Shown here: piece after piece, positions 1-8,980 of the stretch
Layout: the number at the start of each line of letters is the position of its first letter
Position numbering within the stretch: the stretch's first letter is position 1
DNA from: DATJGF01 sp035495315
GTDB taxonomy: Bacteria > Verrucomicrobiota > Verrucomicrobiia > Limisphaerales > UBA8199
NCBI GenBank assembly: GCA_035495315.1
Contig: DATJGF010000063.1
Coordinates: forward strand, 1-64,000
Direction of reading: 5' to 3'
DNA length: 64,000 nt
The notes under the pieces: generated by a model
Databases searched by the model: none
Seen by the model: only the letters and a program-made list of their open reading frames with translations
What the model was told of the DNA's origin: nothing
Position numbers and translations under genes: made by a program

Positions 1-224
1 TCGGGGCCCCCAGTTGATTCGCTGATTCGGCAGCGCTTTGCCAAACCAACGCTGCACCATTAGCGACTTTTGTGCGCTTTGGAAATTCAAAGCGCAGCAC
101 CGGTGCCACGGCGTGAATAATTACCCTTCGGTTGCAGAAAATTTGTAAAAAATCCATTCCCCAATTCACAACCCCGCCTGCAGACCATCTACCTGCAAAT
201 TTACCATGCCGTTGGCACTCGCGC
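1..224. other. Intergenic stretch at left edge
   Basis: No open reading frame of convincing length, RNA gene or clear hairpin is visible here. The stretch lies downstream of the minus-strand mfd gene, so it should hold that gene's 3' end signals, but no hairpin followed by a T tract was found. Confidence 0.4.
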
Positions 225-3200
225 CTACAATGCCAACAGCAGTTTCCGAATCTCCTTTAAGCGGGCGCTCGCTTCTTTTCGTGTGAGCCGCGGGAACTTG
301 CTTCCGACCATGACGTAGTCGTTGTTGCGCGTCAGCATCAGCTTATCTTCCTGGACTTCAATCACGGTGATGTCTTTGTCTGAGGCCAGCATTTTTAACT
401 CGGCGACCAGGAGCAGCAATTCTACCGCGTCAGGCACGGGGCCAAAGCGATCGCGGAGTTCCTTTTTCAGGGTTTGCAGAGAGGCCTTGTCATTCAGTTG
501 CGCCAGTTTGCGGTAGATTTCGATGCGTTGTCTCGAATCGGAGATGTAGCTGAAGGGGATGGAGGCGGAGACGTGTTGCGTGTGTCGTGTTGGGTGTTGC
601 GCGTCGCGTGTTCCGTGTTCTGTAATATCTTTTTCGGTGAGTTCGATCTCGTCGATTACGGCGGAACTCGCGATTTTCGATTCGGTTCGGGTGCGCGAAG
701 ATTTGTCGCTTTGTGCTTCGTCGGTTGGGCTTAACGCGAGGAACTCCAGGCGCACTTGCACGTCAATGCGAGGTTTGACCTTTTCGCCTTTCAGCGAAGA
801 GACGCTTTGCTTAAGCAGCTGGCAATAGAGCTCGAATCCGACTGCGGTAATATATCCGCTCTGTTCGGCGCCTAGCAGGTTGCCCGCGCCGCGAATTTCA
901 AGATCGCGCATGGCGATTTTGAAGCCGCTGCCGAGAGTTGAATATTGTTTGATCGCGCTGAGCCGTTTCCTGACGTCGCTTAAAAGTCCCGCATGCCTTG
1001 GGAGCAACAGGTAAGCATAGGCCTGGTGCTTGTAACGGCCGACCCGGCCGCGCAGTTGATACAAATCGCTCAAGCCGAACCGGTCGGCTCGGTCGATGAT
1101 GATCGTGTTCGCATTCGGGATATCGAGACCGCTTTCAATAATTGTAGTTGAGAGCAGGATATCGGCTTCGCCATTCACGAACTGGGTCATCACCTGTTCC
1201 AAATCGTCGCTGTGCATTTGGCCATGGCCGACTACAATGCGCGCATTGGGCACTAGCATTCGTAATTTTTGGCCCATCGTGTCGATGGTCATTACCCGGT
1301 TGTGGAGGAAGAAAACCTGGCCGCCGCGATTCAATTCGCGCTGGATCGCGTCGCGGATGATTCGCTCGTCGTATTGCGTGACAATTGTTTCGACCGGCAG
1401 GCGATCGTGCGGTGGCGTTTGAATCGTGCTCATGTCCCGGGCGCCGGTCAGTGCTAGGTACAAGGTGCGCGGAATCGGTGTTGCGCTGAGCGTCAGGACG
1501 TCGACCAGCTTGCGCAGCATTTTGAATTTTTCCTTGTGCATGACGCCAAAGCGCTGCTCTTCGTCAATGACGACGAGGCCTAGGTCTTTAAAGCCGATAT
1601 CGTTCTGCAGCAGTCGATGGGTGCCGATGACGATATCCACTGAGCCGGCCGCCAGGTCCTTCACCACACGCTGCTGTGCGCCACGCGTTCGGAACCGGGA
1701 CAATAATTCGATGCGCACCGGGTAATCGGCCATGCGCTCGCGGAAGGTGTTGTAATGTTGTTGGGCCAGGACCGTCGTCGGCACGAGAATCGCCACTTGT
1801 CGTCCGTCCATCACTGCTTTGAACGCCGCGCGAATGCCGACTTCGGTTTTGCCAAAACCGACGTCCCCGCAGATCAGCCGGTCCATCGGTTTCGGTCGTT
1901 CCATATCGGACTTGGTTTCAACGATGGCGCGCATTTGGTCGAGGGTTTCTTCAAAGAGAAATGCTCCTTCGAATTCTCGCTGCCAGGGATTGTCCGGAGC
2001 AAAGGCATGGCCGGGCTGCGACTCGCGCGCCGCCTGGATCGCCAGCAGTTCGCTCGCGACGTCCCGCACAGCGTGCTCGGCTTGCGCCTTCGCCTTCGCC
2101 CAGCGATTCCCGCCCAATGTGTTTAGCGGCGGGCGCGCCTTGCCCGTGCCGACGTATTTGCTAACAAGATGCGCCTCCGTGACCGGCACATAGAGCTTAG
2201 GCGCGGGTTGGGCTGGGTCGCTGGGCGCGTATTCGAGTACCAGGCACTCCTGCCCGGCGCTGGTCCCTGAAGCCTTTGCGGTCGGCTTGGTGCCGGCGCC
2301 GATCGGGAGGACTTGCAGACCGAGATATCTTCCGATTCCATGCTGCACATGAACGACGTAGTCGCCCTCCTCGAGATCGGTAAAATCGATGTCCAGCGCG
2401 GAACGGGTTGCTTGCGCGTGCGGTGATTTGAGACGTCGCGGCCGTTGCACCTTGTAGCGGCCGAAGATCTCGGCGTCTGTTACGACGACCACTTTGGCCT
2501 CTTCGAACAAGAAGCCGCGGGAGAGAACGCCTACATAAGTCCAAAGTCCAAAGTCCAAAGTCCAAAGTCGGGATTCCGGACCTTGTGGGATTAGCTGATT
2601 GTTGCAGTTTGCCTCAGATCTTTCGAGATCTGGACTTTGGACTTTGGGTGTTGGACTTTGGACTTCATCAAACCCGTATTCTTTCCAGATCTCAGCGAAT
2701 CTTTGGCGCTCGCCATCATTATTGCAGAAGACGTGAACGGCGTAATCCTGGCGCGTCCAGCGATGCAATTGAGAAAAGAACTCGCGACGTTGCGCCTCGG
2801 CTACTTGCGGCTCGGGTCGCCTATCTGTTAATGGGCGGAAGGCGTCCAGGCCCTCAAAGTGCGGACTGCGGATCGTGGAGTGCGGATTTTCCACGGGCGC
2901 GGTTGAAGGGTTCAACACTTCTTGAACAGTGTCAGACGAAGCCGCGGTGTTCGCTTTCAGTCCATGTTGGCTCGACTCGTTTTCGCTCAGAGCAAGCACC
3001 ACCATTGCCCGCTCGCCGGCCTGGCTTTGAAATTCGTCCCAAGAAATAAAGAACGGATCGTTTGGCGGAATCTGCAACTCATATTCGGTCGCGTGCTCCC
3101 CCAGTATCTGCGGCTCGCACAAAAGGAATAGGGTGGCGTCAGGCAAGTAATTCAGCAACGTGCCGAACACCGCCTCCGCTTCAGCCGCCGATTGCGCCCC

Positions 3201-4064
3201 ATGGTCGTGGAGCGTTTTCAACAGCCCCAGTTCACCCGCCGGTGGGATGGTCAGAGAGGCAGTTTCCTCGCGCGAGATTTGGGTGAGCGGATCAAAATAG
3301 CGGAGAGATTCCAATTCGTCGCCGAAGAATTCAAGCCGCACAGGCCAGGGGCTCGTCGGTGGGTAGATATCCAGAATGCCGCCGCGCAAGGCGATCTCTC
3401 CTTTTTGTGTCACCTGCGCTTCAGGTTCGTAACCCTCATCTTCCAGCCATTCGATGAGATCGAGCGGATCGAGCCGGTCACCGCGCGCAACGGCTCGGCT
3501 TCGTTTCCGCAGTTGTTCGCGAGCAAACGTCCGCTGCAGCAGTGCGGTAACCGTAGTGACGACAAGCGGAGCACTGCTGGCAACTTTAGTTTTTGGATTC
3601 GCCTCTTCCGATGTCTGGGGTGCAGGGGATTCTGGACTTTGGACTTTGAACTCGTCCGAACTTTGGACTGTAAACTTTCCCAACGCTATCAAAGTTTCGA
3701 GGCGCTCACTTATCACGTCGGCATGCGGCAGCCGGGATTGGTGTGGGAGAACCTCCCAGGCCGGATAGAACAAGGGAAGTTGTGAGTTTGTGCCCGGTGG
3801 GCCACTGTCCTGTTGCAACCAGGTTGTGAGGTCCTGATGGAAGACTTCCTGCGCTTTGAGGTCGTGTGTCACCACAACAATGGGCCGATCCGGGAAGCTG
3901 CGTCGCAGGAGCGCGGCCAGAAACGGATGAGCCGCAGGGTTGATTCCGCCGCAAGACAAAACGCCCCCTTTCTCCAGACGCTGCGCCAGGGCTTGCACAG
4001 CGGGAGTTGCGGTTACTCTAGCGAACAAATCGCTTGTCGCTGCGATTGCAGAATCTTGCGCCAA
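225..4064 (-). CDS. mfd: Transcription-repair coupling factor Mfd
   Basis: Mfd is the ATP-dependent translocase that removes RNA polymerase stalled at DNA lesions and recruits UvrA. The protein has the family order: UvrB-like N-terminal part, CarD-like RNA-polymerase-binding region (DYVVHVQHGIGRYLG), and superfamily 2 helicase motor with Walker A GDVGFGKTE near residue 735 and Walker B VIDEEQRFG near 834, then the TRCF C-terminal domain. At 1,279 residues it is over 100 longer than usual. The excess lies in low-complexity inserts near residues 128-146, 391-401, 465-510 and 1146-1164, each encoded by short tandem DNA repeats (see the repeat entries). The start is TTG at 4064; no ATG lies near it in frame and the ribosome binding site is weak, so the exact start is uncertain. 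The frame stays open through every insert, so the gene is probably functional. Confidence 0.96.
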   Translation of the reverse strand: MAQDSAIAATSDLFARVTATPAVQALAQRLEKGGVLSCGGINPAAHPFLAALLRRSFPDRPIVVVTHDLKAQEVFHQDLTTWLQQDSGPPGTNSQLPLFYPAWEVLPHQSRLPHADVISERLETLIALGKFTVQSSDEFKVQSPESPAPQTSEEANPKTKVASSAPLVVTTVTALLQRTFAREQLRKRSRAVARGDRLDPLDLIEWLEDEGYEPEAQVTQKGEIALRGGILDIYPPTSPWPVRLEFFGDELESLRYFDPLTQISREETASLTIPPAGELGLLKTLHDHGAQSAAEAEAVFGTLLNYLPDATLFLLCEPQILGEHATEYELQIPPNDPFFISWDEFQSQAGERAMVVLALSENESSQHGLKANTAASSDTVQEVLNPSTAPVENPHSTIRSPHFEGLDAFRPLTDRRPEPQVAEAQRREFFSQLHRWTRQDYAVHVFCNNDGERQRFAEIWKEYGFDEVQSPTPKVQSPDLERSEANCNNQLIPQGPESRLWTLDFGLWTYVGVLSRGFLFEEAKVVVVTDAEIFGRYKVQRPRRLKSPHAQATRSALDIDFTDLEEGDYVVHVQHGIGRYLGLQVLPIGAGTKPTAKASGTSAGQECLVLEYAPSDPAQPAPKLYVPVTEAHLVSKYVGTGKARPPLNTLGGNRWAKAKAQAEHAVRDVASELLAIQAARESQPGHAFAPDNPWQREFEGAFLFEETLDQMRAIVETKSDMERPKPMDRLICGDVGFGKTEVGIRAAFKAVMDGRQVAILVPTTVLAQQHYNTFRERMADYPVRIELLSRFRTRGAQQRVVKDLAAGSVDIVIGTHRLLQNDIGFKDLGLVVIDEEQRFGVMHKEKFKMLRKLVDVLTLSATPIPRTLYLALTGARDMSTIQTPPHDRLPVETIVTQYDERIIRDAIQRELNRGGQVFFLHNRVMTIDTMGQKLRMLVPNARIVVGHGQMHSDDLEQVMTQFVNGEADILLSTTIIESGLDIPNANTIIIDRADRFGLSDLYQLRGRVGRYKHQAYAYLLLPRHAGLLSDVRKRLSAIKQYSTLGSGFKIAMRDLEIRGAGNLLGAEQSGYITAVGFELYCQLLKQSVSSLKGEKVKPRIDVQVRLEFLALSPTDEAQSDKSSRTRTESKIASSAVIDEIELTEKDITEHGTRDAQHPTRHTQHVSASIPFSYISDSRQRIEIYRKLAQLNDKASLQTLKKELRDRFGPVPDAVELLLLVAELKMLASDKDITVIEVQEDKLMLTRNNDYVMVGSKFPRLTRKEASARLKEIRKLLLAL
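573..626. repeat. Short tandem repeat within mfd (CGTGTTGCGTG type)
   Basis: Degenerate 7-9 base units (cgtgttgcgtg, gtgttgggtgttgcg, cgtgttccgtgtt) run in tandem. Read on the minus strand they encode the Mfd segment TRDAQHPTRHTQH, which is foreign to the family. A related tract lies at 42151-42207 outside genes. Confidence 0.7.
2535..2665. repeat. TCCAAAG tandem repeat pair within mfd
   Basis: Four copies of the unit TCCAAAG run from about 2538 to 2570. The complementary unit GGACTTT recurs from 2632 to 2663, so the two blocks form an inverted pair around a spacer. In Mfd they encode SRLWTLDFGLWTY and KVQSP-like segments near residues 465-510. A block at 2862-2890 (tgcggactgcggat type) adds another insert at residues 391-401. 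Confidence 0.8.
3628..3668. repeat. GGACTTT repeat within mfd
   Basis: Repeats of tggactttggactttgaac followed by gaactttggactgtaaac encode FTVQSSDEFKVQSP near Mfd residues 128-146. This is the same unit as the tract at 2535-2665. Confidence 0.75.
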
Positions 4065-4507
4065 GCCGGCACAAGATCGCAGCGGTTTGCCGAGCCGTCA
4101 ACCGCCGGAGCAAAGCAAAATCGGAAATGGAAATTCAAAATCTCCAACCTCGGCAAAACTCCAGCTCATCCAGCGCTGAGAAAGAGGAACGCAGGAGCTA
4201 AAATCACTGAGACAAAATCATGCTGATTTTTTTATCTTCCCTCGCTTTGTTTAGGAGACGACGTAAGGAAACTCAGATTCAGCGGCGTCAGGTGCAGAAG
4301 AGGATCGAACAGAGTCTGCCAACGAACGCTCGCAGGGACATAGGCCGCCTCTCCCCGGCCCTCTCCTCCAGAGGAATCCAGAGGAGGAGAGGGAGAAGGC
4401 TCTTTCGAGTTCGCCCGGCTTCATGCCGCCCGAGTGCGGGGTCGGAATCTCCTTACGTCGTCTCCTACAGTATGCTCGCAATTTACCTTCCTCTGCCCGC
4501 CGTGCCC
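4065..4507. other. mfd-guaA intergenic region
   Basis: This 443-base gap holds no convincing gene. Roughly half is the MITE-like element at 4252-4467; the part next to mfd must contain its promoter, but no clear -35/-10 pair was recognised. Because guaA is also on the minus strand, the element lies just downstream of guaA. Confidence 0.5.
4252..4467. repeat. MITE-like element, copy A
   Basis: The left end reads taggagacgacgtaagga and the right end tccttacgtcgtctccta, a near-perfect terminal inverted repeat of about 20 bases enclosing some 216 bases. The inside has a second palindrome (ctctcctccagagga facing ccagaggaggagaggg) and the motif cagagtctgccaa, which also occurs in copy B near 19900. 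No transposase is encoded, so any movement would need help in trans. Related ends occur at 19846, 22519, 32751 and 60704. Confidence 0.8.
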
Positions 4508-6049
4508 TCACTCCCACTCAATGGTTCCCGGCGGCTTGCTGGTGATATCGAAGCAGACGCGGTTGACGCCTTTGACTTCGTTGATGATTCGGTTGGAGAG
4601 TGTCTCGAGCAGGTCGTACGGCAGTTTCACCCAGTCGGCGGTCATGCCATCCTGCGAATCGACCGCGCGTACGGCGATGGTATAATCGTAAGTTCGTTCG
4701 TCGCCCATCACGCCGACACTGCGCACCGGGAGCAACACCGCGAAACTTTGCCAAATCTTGTAGTACCAGCCGCTGTTCTTCATCTCCTCGACGACAATCG
4801 TGTCGGCATTTCGCAAAATCTCGAGCCGGCTGGGAGTGACTTCACCCAAAATGCGCACGGCCAGGCCAGGCCCCGGAAACGGCTGGCGTAAGACGATCTC
4901 CCGCGGCAAACCTAATTCAAGGCCGAGCTCGCGCACTTCGTCCTTGAAAAGGCATTTCAAGGGTTCCACCAATTGAAAGCGCATCCGTTTCGGCAGGCCG
5001 CCAACATTGTGATGGCTCTTGATCATCGCCGCCGGGTTGCCGCCAATAGGCACCGACTCAATCACGTCGGGATAAAGTGTCCCCTGCGCGAGAAATTTGG
5101 CTTTCCCGGCGCGCTTCGTCGCGGCTTCGAAAACTTCGATAAAGGTGCGGCCGATGATCTTCCTTTTGCGCTCCGGCTCGGTAACTCCCCGCAATCGAGT
5201 CAGAAAGAGCCGGGAAGCGTTTTCGTATTGCAGTTTGATTTTGAAGTGACGCACGAAAACCTCCTGTACCACCTCCGCTTCGCGTCCGCGCAACAAACCG
5301 TTATTAACGAAAATGCAGGTGAGTTGATCCCCTATCGCTTTATGGAGCAAGGCCGCGGCGACGCTCGAATCAACCCCGCCGCTCAGACCCAAAATAACCT
5401 TCTCCTGGCCGACCTTCGCCTGGATGTTTTCGACGGCTTGTTCGATGTAGTTGCGCATCGTCCAATTCTTGCCGCAGCCGCAGATGTTGTGCACAAAGTT
5501 GGCCAGGATCTCACTGCCCTGCGGAGTGTGCGCCACCTCCGGGTGAAATTGCAGGCCGAACATCCTCGCGTCCAGGTTTTCGATAGCCGCGGCATTCGAA
5601 TTCTCAGTCGTGGCAACAGCTTTGAACCCGCTAGGCAGTTTCGTCAGCCGATCTCCATGCGAGTTCCACACCTGCAGCGTCTCTGGCAAATTAGCAAACA
5701 ACGGAGAAAAGCTGTCTTCGACGCGAAGCGTTCCTTTCCCATATTCCCGTTTGAGGCCGGGCTCGACTTTTCCGCCAAGAAAATGGCCCATGACCTGCAG
5801 ACCGTAACAAATACCAAGCACGGGCGTACCGAGCCGGAAAATGGCCGGGTCGGGCACGGGCGCGTCTTTGGCGTAAACGCTGGAGGGACCGCCGGAGAGG
5901 ATCAGACCACTGGCACCGAGCGCGGCGATTTCCGAGGCCGGGGTGTCGTAACGGAGGATGACCGAATAGACATTGCACTCGCGAATACGCCGGGCGATGA
6001 CCTGCGTATACTGCGAGCCGAAGTCCAAAATGATAATCTGCTCAGCCAT
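4508..6049 (-). CDS. guaA: GMP synthase (glutamine-hydrolysing) GuaA
   Basis: GuaA converts XMP to GMP using ATP and ammonia released from glutamine, the last step of de novo guanine nucleotide synthesis. The class I glutamine amidotransferase domain occupies residues 1-190, with the nucleophile Cys81 in GICYGLQ and the His169/Glu171 pair in FHPEV. The ATP-pyrophosphatase P-loop SGGVDSS is at 223-229, and the conserved dimerisation C-terminus ends in the family signature [13 protein letters not shown]. The length of 513 residues is normal. The ATG at 6049 begins directly at the conserved [10 protein letters not shown] segment, which fixes the start. It appears to be a single-gene unit. Confidence 0.97.
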   Translation of the reverse strand: MAEQIIILDFGSQYTQVIARRIRECNVYSVILRYDTPASEIAALGASGLILSGGPSSVYAKDAPVPDPAIFRLGTPVLGICYGLQVMGHFLGGKVEPGLKREYGKGTLRVEDSFSPLFANLPETLQVWNSHGDRLTKLPSGFKAVATTENSNAAAIENLDARMFGLQFHPEVAHTPQGSEILANFVHNICGCGKNWTMRNYIEQAVENIQAKVGQEKVILGLSGGVDSSVAAALLHKAIGDQLTCIFVNNGLLRGREAEVVQEVFVRHFKIKLQYENASRLFLTRLRGVTEPERKRKIIGRTFIEVFEAATKRAGKAKFLAQGTLYPDVIESVPIGGNPAAMIKSHHNVGGLPKRMRFQLVEPLKCLFKDEVRELGLELGLPREIVLRQPFPGPGLAVRILGEVTPSRLEILRNADTIVVEEMKNSGWYYKIWQSFAVLLPVRSVGVMGDERTYDYTIAVRAVDSQDGMTADWVKLPYDLLETLSNRIINEVKGVNRVCFDITSKPPGTIEWE

Positions 6050-6154
6050 GTTGTATCTAAAGAAGAGCCCACCACCGTGTCAAGGGCCAAACCGTAAAAC
6101 GGCACGGTTGGTGGCGCATCCGCACACTGCACTGAGCTGTAATCTATGGAAAGA

Positions 6155-6224
6155 CCGGAACGCCGCGTTCACGCGGCAGGCGGACAGTTTGGGACGTGTC
6201 GGCCGCGTAAACGCAGCGTTCCGG
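6155..6224. repeat. Inverted repeat (ccggaacgccgcgtt type)
   Basis: Arms ccggaacgccgcgttcacgc and gcgtaaacgcagcgttccgg face each other across about 25 bases. The hairpin lies between guaA and the DUF5069 gene and could fold in RNA read from either strand. No T tract follows, so it is listed as a repeat rather than a terminator. Confidence 0.65.
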
Positions 6225-6322
6225 GGGCAGTGTTTGCTCGGTGGCTCGCTTGGCGCGAGCGGCGCGCTGGCTCGCAAAGCTCGAAAGCAATTGCATCTCC
6301 ATTCGCTCAATGCAACATATCC

Positions 6323-6784
6323 ATGCAGAAGGTGGAACCATTGCATATGAAAGTTCCTGGTTTGCGCAGTTCGTACGAGAAGGTCGGCGGGATCGTTTAC
6401 TTCGGACGCATGCTGGACAAGGTCCGTCTGCATGCCGCCGGCAAACTGCCAAAGGAATATAATGTGGGCACGAAGGTCTGGACCTGGTTCGATTCCCGCT
6501 GCACGCGATTTCTCCACGTCCAGTACGATGCCCTTGCGCAACGGGTCCTCAGCGGCGGCACCGATGAAGAGGTCCTGACCTGGTGTTTTGACCAGGGGCG
6601 GAGACCAACTGAGGAGGAGATCGAGATTTGGAATGAGTTTATGACGAAGCGCGGCTGGCGCGACAGCAGCAGCGCCGCCCTTGCCGAGGCAAAGCGGTTG
6701 CGCGGTTTTGCGCTCCGCGACGATATCCAGACCGCTTTCGAATTTCACAAAGCGGATGAAAGCGAAGATCCTGCTGAGAAGTGA
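6323..6784 (+). CDS. DUF5069 domain protein
   Basis: The 153-residue product matches the DUF5069 family by eye: an opening KVPGLRSSYEKVGGIVYFGR, then MLDKVRLHAAGKLP, a central FDSRCTRFL and an acidic helical end. Its biochemical role is unknown to me; it has no signal peptide or membrane segment and is probably cytoplasmic. The frame is open back to 6146, but that upstream part translates the inverted repeat at 6155-6224, so the ATG at 6323 (or 6347) is preferred. It stands alone on the plus strand between minus-strand genes. Confidence 0.8.
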   Translation: MQKVEPLHMKVPGLRSSYEKVGGIVYFGRMLDKVRLHAAGKLPKEYNVGTKVWTWFDSRCTRFLHVQYDALAQRVLSGGTDEEVLTWCFDQGRRPTEEEIEIWNEFMTKRGWRDSSSAALAEAKRLRGFALRDDIQTAFEFHKADESEDPAEK

Positions 6785-6825
6785 CGAAACTTCCATAAAG
6801 CTTCCTTGGGTGCGAGACTGTCAAT

Positions 6826-6906
6826 GTTTCTCCCTCTCCTCTTCTAAGGCGAGAGACTGCCGGTGATTCTCCCTCTCCCCTTCTGAGGGGAGGGCCGGGG
6901 TGAGGG
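6826..6906. repeat. ctccctctcc/gaggggag repeat
   Basis: Two related halves (ctccctctcctcttctaagg and tccctctccccttctgaggg) are followed by the complementary gccggggtgagggg. A similar pyrimidine-rich motif is found inside MITE copy A at 4350-4400. It fills the gap between two convergent genes. Confidence 0.55.
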
Positions 6907-6936
6907 GTCCGTTCCTGGAGCTCTCGACCTGCCGCA

Positions 6937-7305
6937 CTACCTCTGCGTCGCGACCTTCGCCGCCTCAATCAGTTCCCAGAATTTCGGATTTTGCTGCAGC
7001 GCCTCGTCTTCCTGCATCTTAATGCCTGAGCGGAAGAAGAAATCCTTCAGTGTATGCCGATTGAGAATGCGGTGCACGACCAAGCCCAGTTCGTGACGTT
7101 CGAAGTAAACTCGATAATCGCCCACGCGGAATCGGTGCAGGATCCGGCCGGCGCGTTCCAGTTTACCGAAATCATCCATTTCGGTGTGCATGACCTGCTG
7201 CGGCAAGCCGCGGAAATCGCCAAGAATTTGGAGCTGCAGCTCTTTGGGCATGCGGGCCAGCTCTGCCGCGCTGGTCGGATTAAAAATGATTTGAAACGGC
7301 CTCAC
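6937..7305 (-). CDS. RelE/ParE-like toxin homologue without visible antitoxin
   Basis: The 122-residue product opens FQIIFNPTSAAELARMP and contains RILHRFRVGDYRVYFE followed by VVHRILNRHTLKDFF. That is the beta-sheet core and basic C-terminal strand of RelE/ParE-family toxins, where family members are mRNA interferases or gyrase poisons. No antitoxin-like gene lies on either side: upstream is a repeat region and then tpl. About 25 residues after the toxin fold (from GIKMQEDEAL) are an unusual extension. It may be an orphan toxin, a degenerate module or a housekeeping member of the fold. Confidence 0.75.
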   Translation of the reverse strand: MRPFQIIFNPTSAAELARMPKELQLQILGDFRGLPQQVMHTEMDDFGKLERAGRILHRFRVGDYRVYFERHELGLVVHRILNRHTLKDFFFRSGIKMQEDEALQQNPKFWELIEAAKVATQR

Positions 7306-7443
7306 GGTTGCTCTGCGTTGCGATCGTCGTCTGAGTTTGACATAGCGTGTCGGCTCCTTGCCGCCAGATCAATAGAAATTCCGCTCGATTCAGCGTGGGA
7401 CTGGTTGCATGAGCCATGCGTCGGTTCCCGCCAGGTTTTGGAC

Positions 7444-7530
7444 TGCGCCAGTCCTCTGGCGCTTTAATTAAGTGGGGCCGGGCTGGCCAAAAGCGCCAGA
7501 GGACTGGCGCACTCCAAGACGCTGGCGCAG
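7444..7530. repeat. Inverted repeat (gcgccagtcctctggcgc type)
   Basis: The arm tgcgccagtcctctggcgct at 7444 faces agcgccagaggactggcgca near 7491-7511, and each arm is itself a small palindrome. The flank gcgcactccaagacgctggc recurs, in inverted form too, at 12982-13080. It lies upstream of the RelE-like gene. Confidence 0.75.
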
Positions 7531-7552
7531 AAATATCAAGCGCTACCGCCAC

Positions 7553-8980
7553 TTATCTCAGCGGCTTAAAGCGGGCCTGGAAAAACCTAAGATATTTAGG
7601 CTCATACACCATTTCGAGTCCGCGCGCCTTTTTCCGCTGATCCCACACCGCGAGCACCGATTCCGCCGTCACATCCATGTGCGCCTGCGTGTAAACACGG
7701 CGAGGGATCGTGAGCCGGACCAGTTCCAGCTTTGGATACCGGTGAGCCCCAGTAGCCGGTTCGCGTCCGGCTGACACCACTCCTCGTTCCATCGCGCGTA
7801 CGCCTGAATCAAGGTAAAGAATCGCGGCCAGCATCTGCGCCGGGAATTGGTCCTGGCTTAGCTGCGTGTAGAAAACCCTTGCATCGAGATACACCGCGTG
7901 CCCGCCGATTGGTTTCACAATGGGAATACCCCACTCCATCAGTTTGTGGCCCAAGTATTCCACCTGGCCGACGCGCGCCCGAATATGATCGTCCTGCACG
8001 CTTTCGACAATCCCACGGGCCATCGCCTCCATGTCGCGTCCGGCCATCCCGCCGTAGGTGTGCAGTCCTTCGTAGACCACGACCAGGTTGCTGGCTTGCT
8101 CGTAGAGCGCGCGGTCATTCAATGCAAGCCAGCCGCCGATATTCACGAGGGCATCCTTCTTGCCGCTCATCGTGCAGCCGTCGGTCAGCGAGCAGAATTC
8201 CAGCAAAATCTCCGCGACCGATCTGCGAGAGAATCCCTTTTCTCGTTGCTGGATGAAGTAGGCGTTTTCGACCGCACGCGTCGCGTCGAGGATTATCCGA
8301 ATCCCATTGCGCGAGGTGAGCTTGCGCACCGCCCGAAGATTGGCCATCGAGATCGGCTGACCACCGGCCATGTTCACAGTTGCGCCAAGGGCCAAGTACG
8401 GAATCTTCTTTGCGCCGACTTTTTTGATCAGTGCCTCGAGCCCCGCGAGGTCGACGTTGCCCTTAAACGGATGTTCGCTCGCGGGCTGATGCGCCTCCGG
8501 GATGATGACATCCACAAACGTTCCCCCGGCCAGCTCCTGGTGCAGCCGGGTCGTGGTGAAATACATGTTGCCGGGAATGAAATCGCCCCGCTTGATCAGC
8601 ATGCGGGAAATTATGTTTTCGGCTCCGCGTCCCTGGTGCGTCGGAACGATGTAGCGATAGCTGTAATGTTTCTGGATGGCGCTCTCCAGATGATAAAAAT
8701 TCTTGCTGCCGGCGTAAGCTTCGTCGCCCAGCATCATGCCGGCCCACTGCCAATCGCTCATCGCGCTGGTGCCGCTGTCCGTCAGCAGGTCGATATAGAC
8801 ATGCTCTGAACGCAGCAGGAACGTATTGTAGCCGGCCTCCTCGATCGCGCGCTGACGGTCGGCGCACGACGTCAGTTTCAGCGGTTCAACAACTTTGACT
8901 TTCCATGGCTCGGCCCACGATCGGCGAACAGGTCGCGTGACGAAGCTGGCTTTGGCGGACGAGACTCGACGGTGAGGCAT
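7553..8980 (-). CDS. tpl: Tyrosine phenol-lyase (beta-tyrosinase)
   Basis: This PLP enzyme of the tryptophanase/tyrosine phenol-lyase family would split L-tyrosine into phenol, pyruvate and ammonia. Counting from the ATG at 8980 gives 475 residues, with PLP lysine 275 in TMSGKKD. Residues matching those I recall for the Citrobacter freundii enzyme's substrate pocket are present at a constant offset of 18: Thr142 (Thr124), Arg399 in MERG (Arg381) and Phe466 (Phe448). Tryptophanases have a hydrophobic residue in place of that Arg, so phenol-lyase is preferred. The frame stays open to 9076, but the family homology starts at AEPWKVKVVE, so 8980 is chosen. No transporter or regulator is adjacent. 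It is an unusual enzyme for this type of genome and may have been acquired. Confidence 0.88.
   Translation of the reverse strand: MPHRRVSSAKASFVTRPVRRSWAEPWKVKVVEPLKLTSCADRQRAIEEAGYNTFLLRSEHVYIDLLTDSGTSAMSDWQWAGMMLGDEAYAGSKNFYHLESAIQKHYSYRYIVPTHQGRGAENIISRMLIKRGDFIPGNMYFTTTRLHQELAGGTFVDVIIPEAHQPASEHPFKGNVDLAGLEALIKKVGAKKIPYLALGATVNMAGGQPISMANLRAVRKLTSRNGIRIILDATRAVENAYFIQQREKGFSRRSVAEILLEFCSLTDGCTMSGKKDALVNIGGWLALNDRALYEQASNLVVVYEGLHTYGGMAGRDMEAMARGIVESVQDDHIRARVGQVEYLGHKLMEWGIPIVKPIGGHAVYLDARVFYTQLSQDQFPAQMLAAILYLDSGVRAMERGVVSAGREPATGAHRYPKLELVRLTIPRRVYTQAHMDVTAESVLAVWDQRKKARGLEMVYEPKYLRFFQARFKPLR

Noticed and set aside
2535..2665. Possible CRISPR array
   Set aside because: The units are 7 bases long with no spacers and lie in frame inside mfd.
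4973..6097. Long plus-strand frame opposite guaA
   Set aside because: It is the reverse shadow of guaA, which has all catalytic motifs; the shadow shows no family pattern.
6080..6796. 238-codon minus-strand frame opposite the DUF5069 gene
   Set aside because: It runs antisense to a recognised protein and across the inverted repeat at 6155-6224; no domain features.
7306..7552. Antitoxin partner for the RelE-like gene
   Set aside because: The stretch is filled by the gcgccag inverted repeat, and no frame with antitoxin features was found.
7898..8809. 303-codon plus-strand frame opposite tpl
   Set aside because: Antisense shadow of tyrosine phenol-lyase; GC-rich codon positions explain its length.
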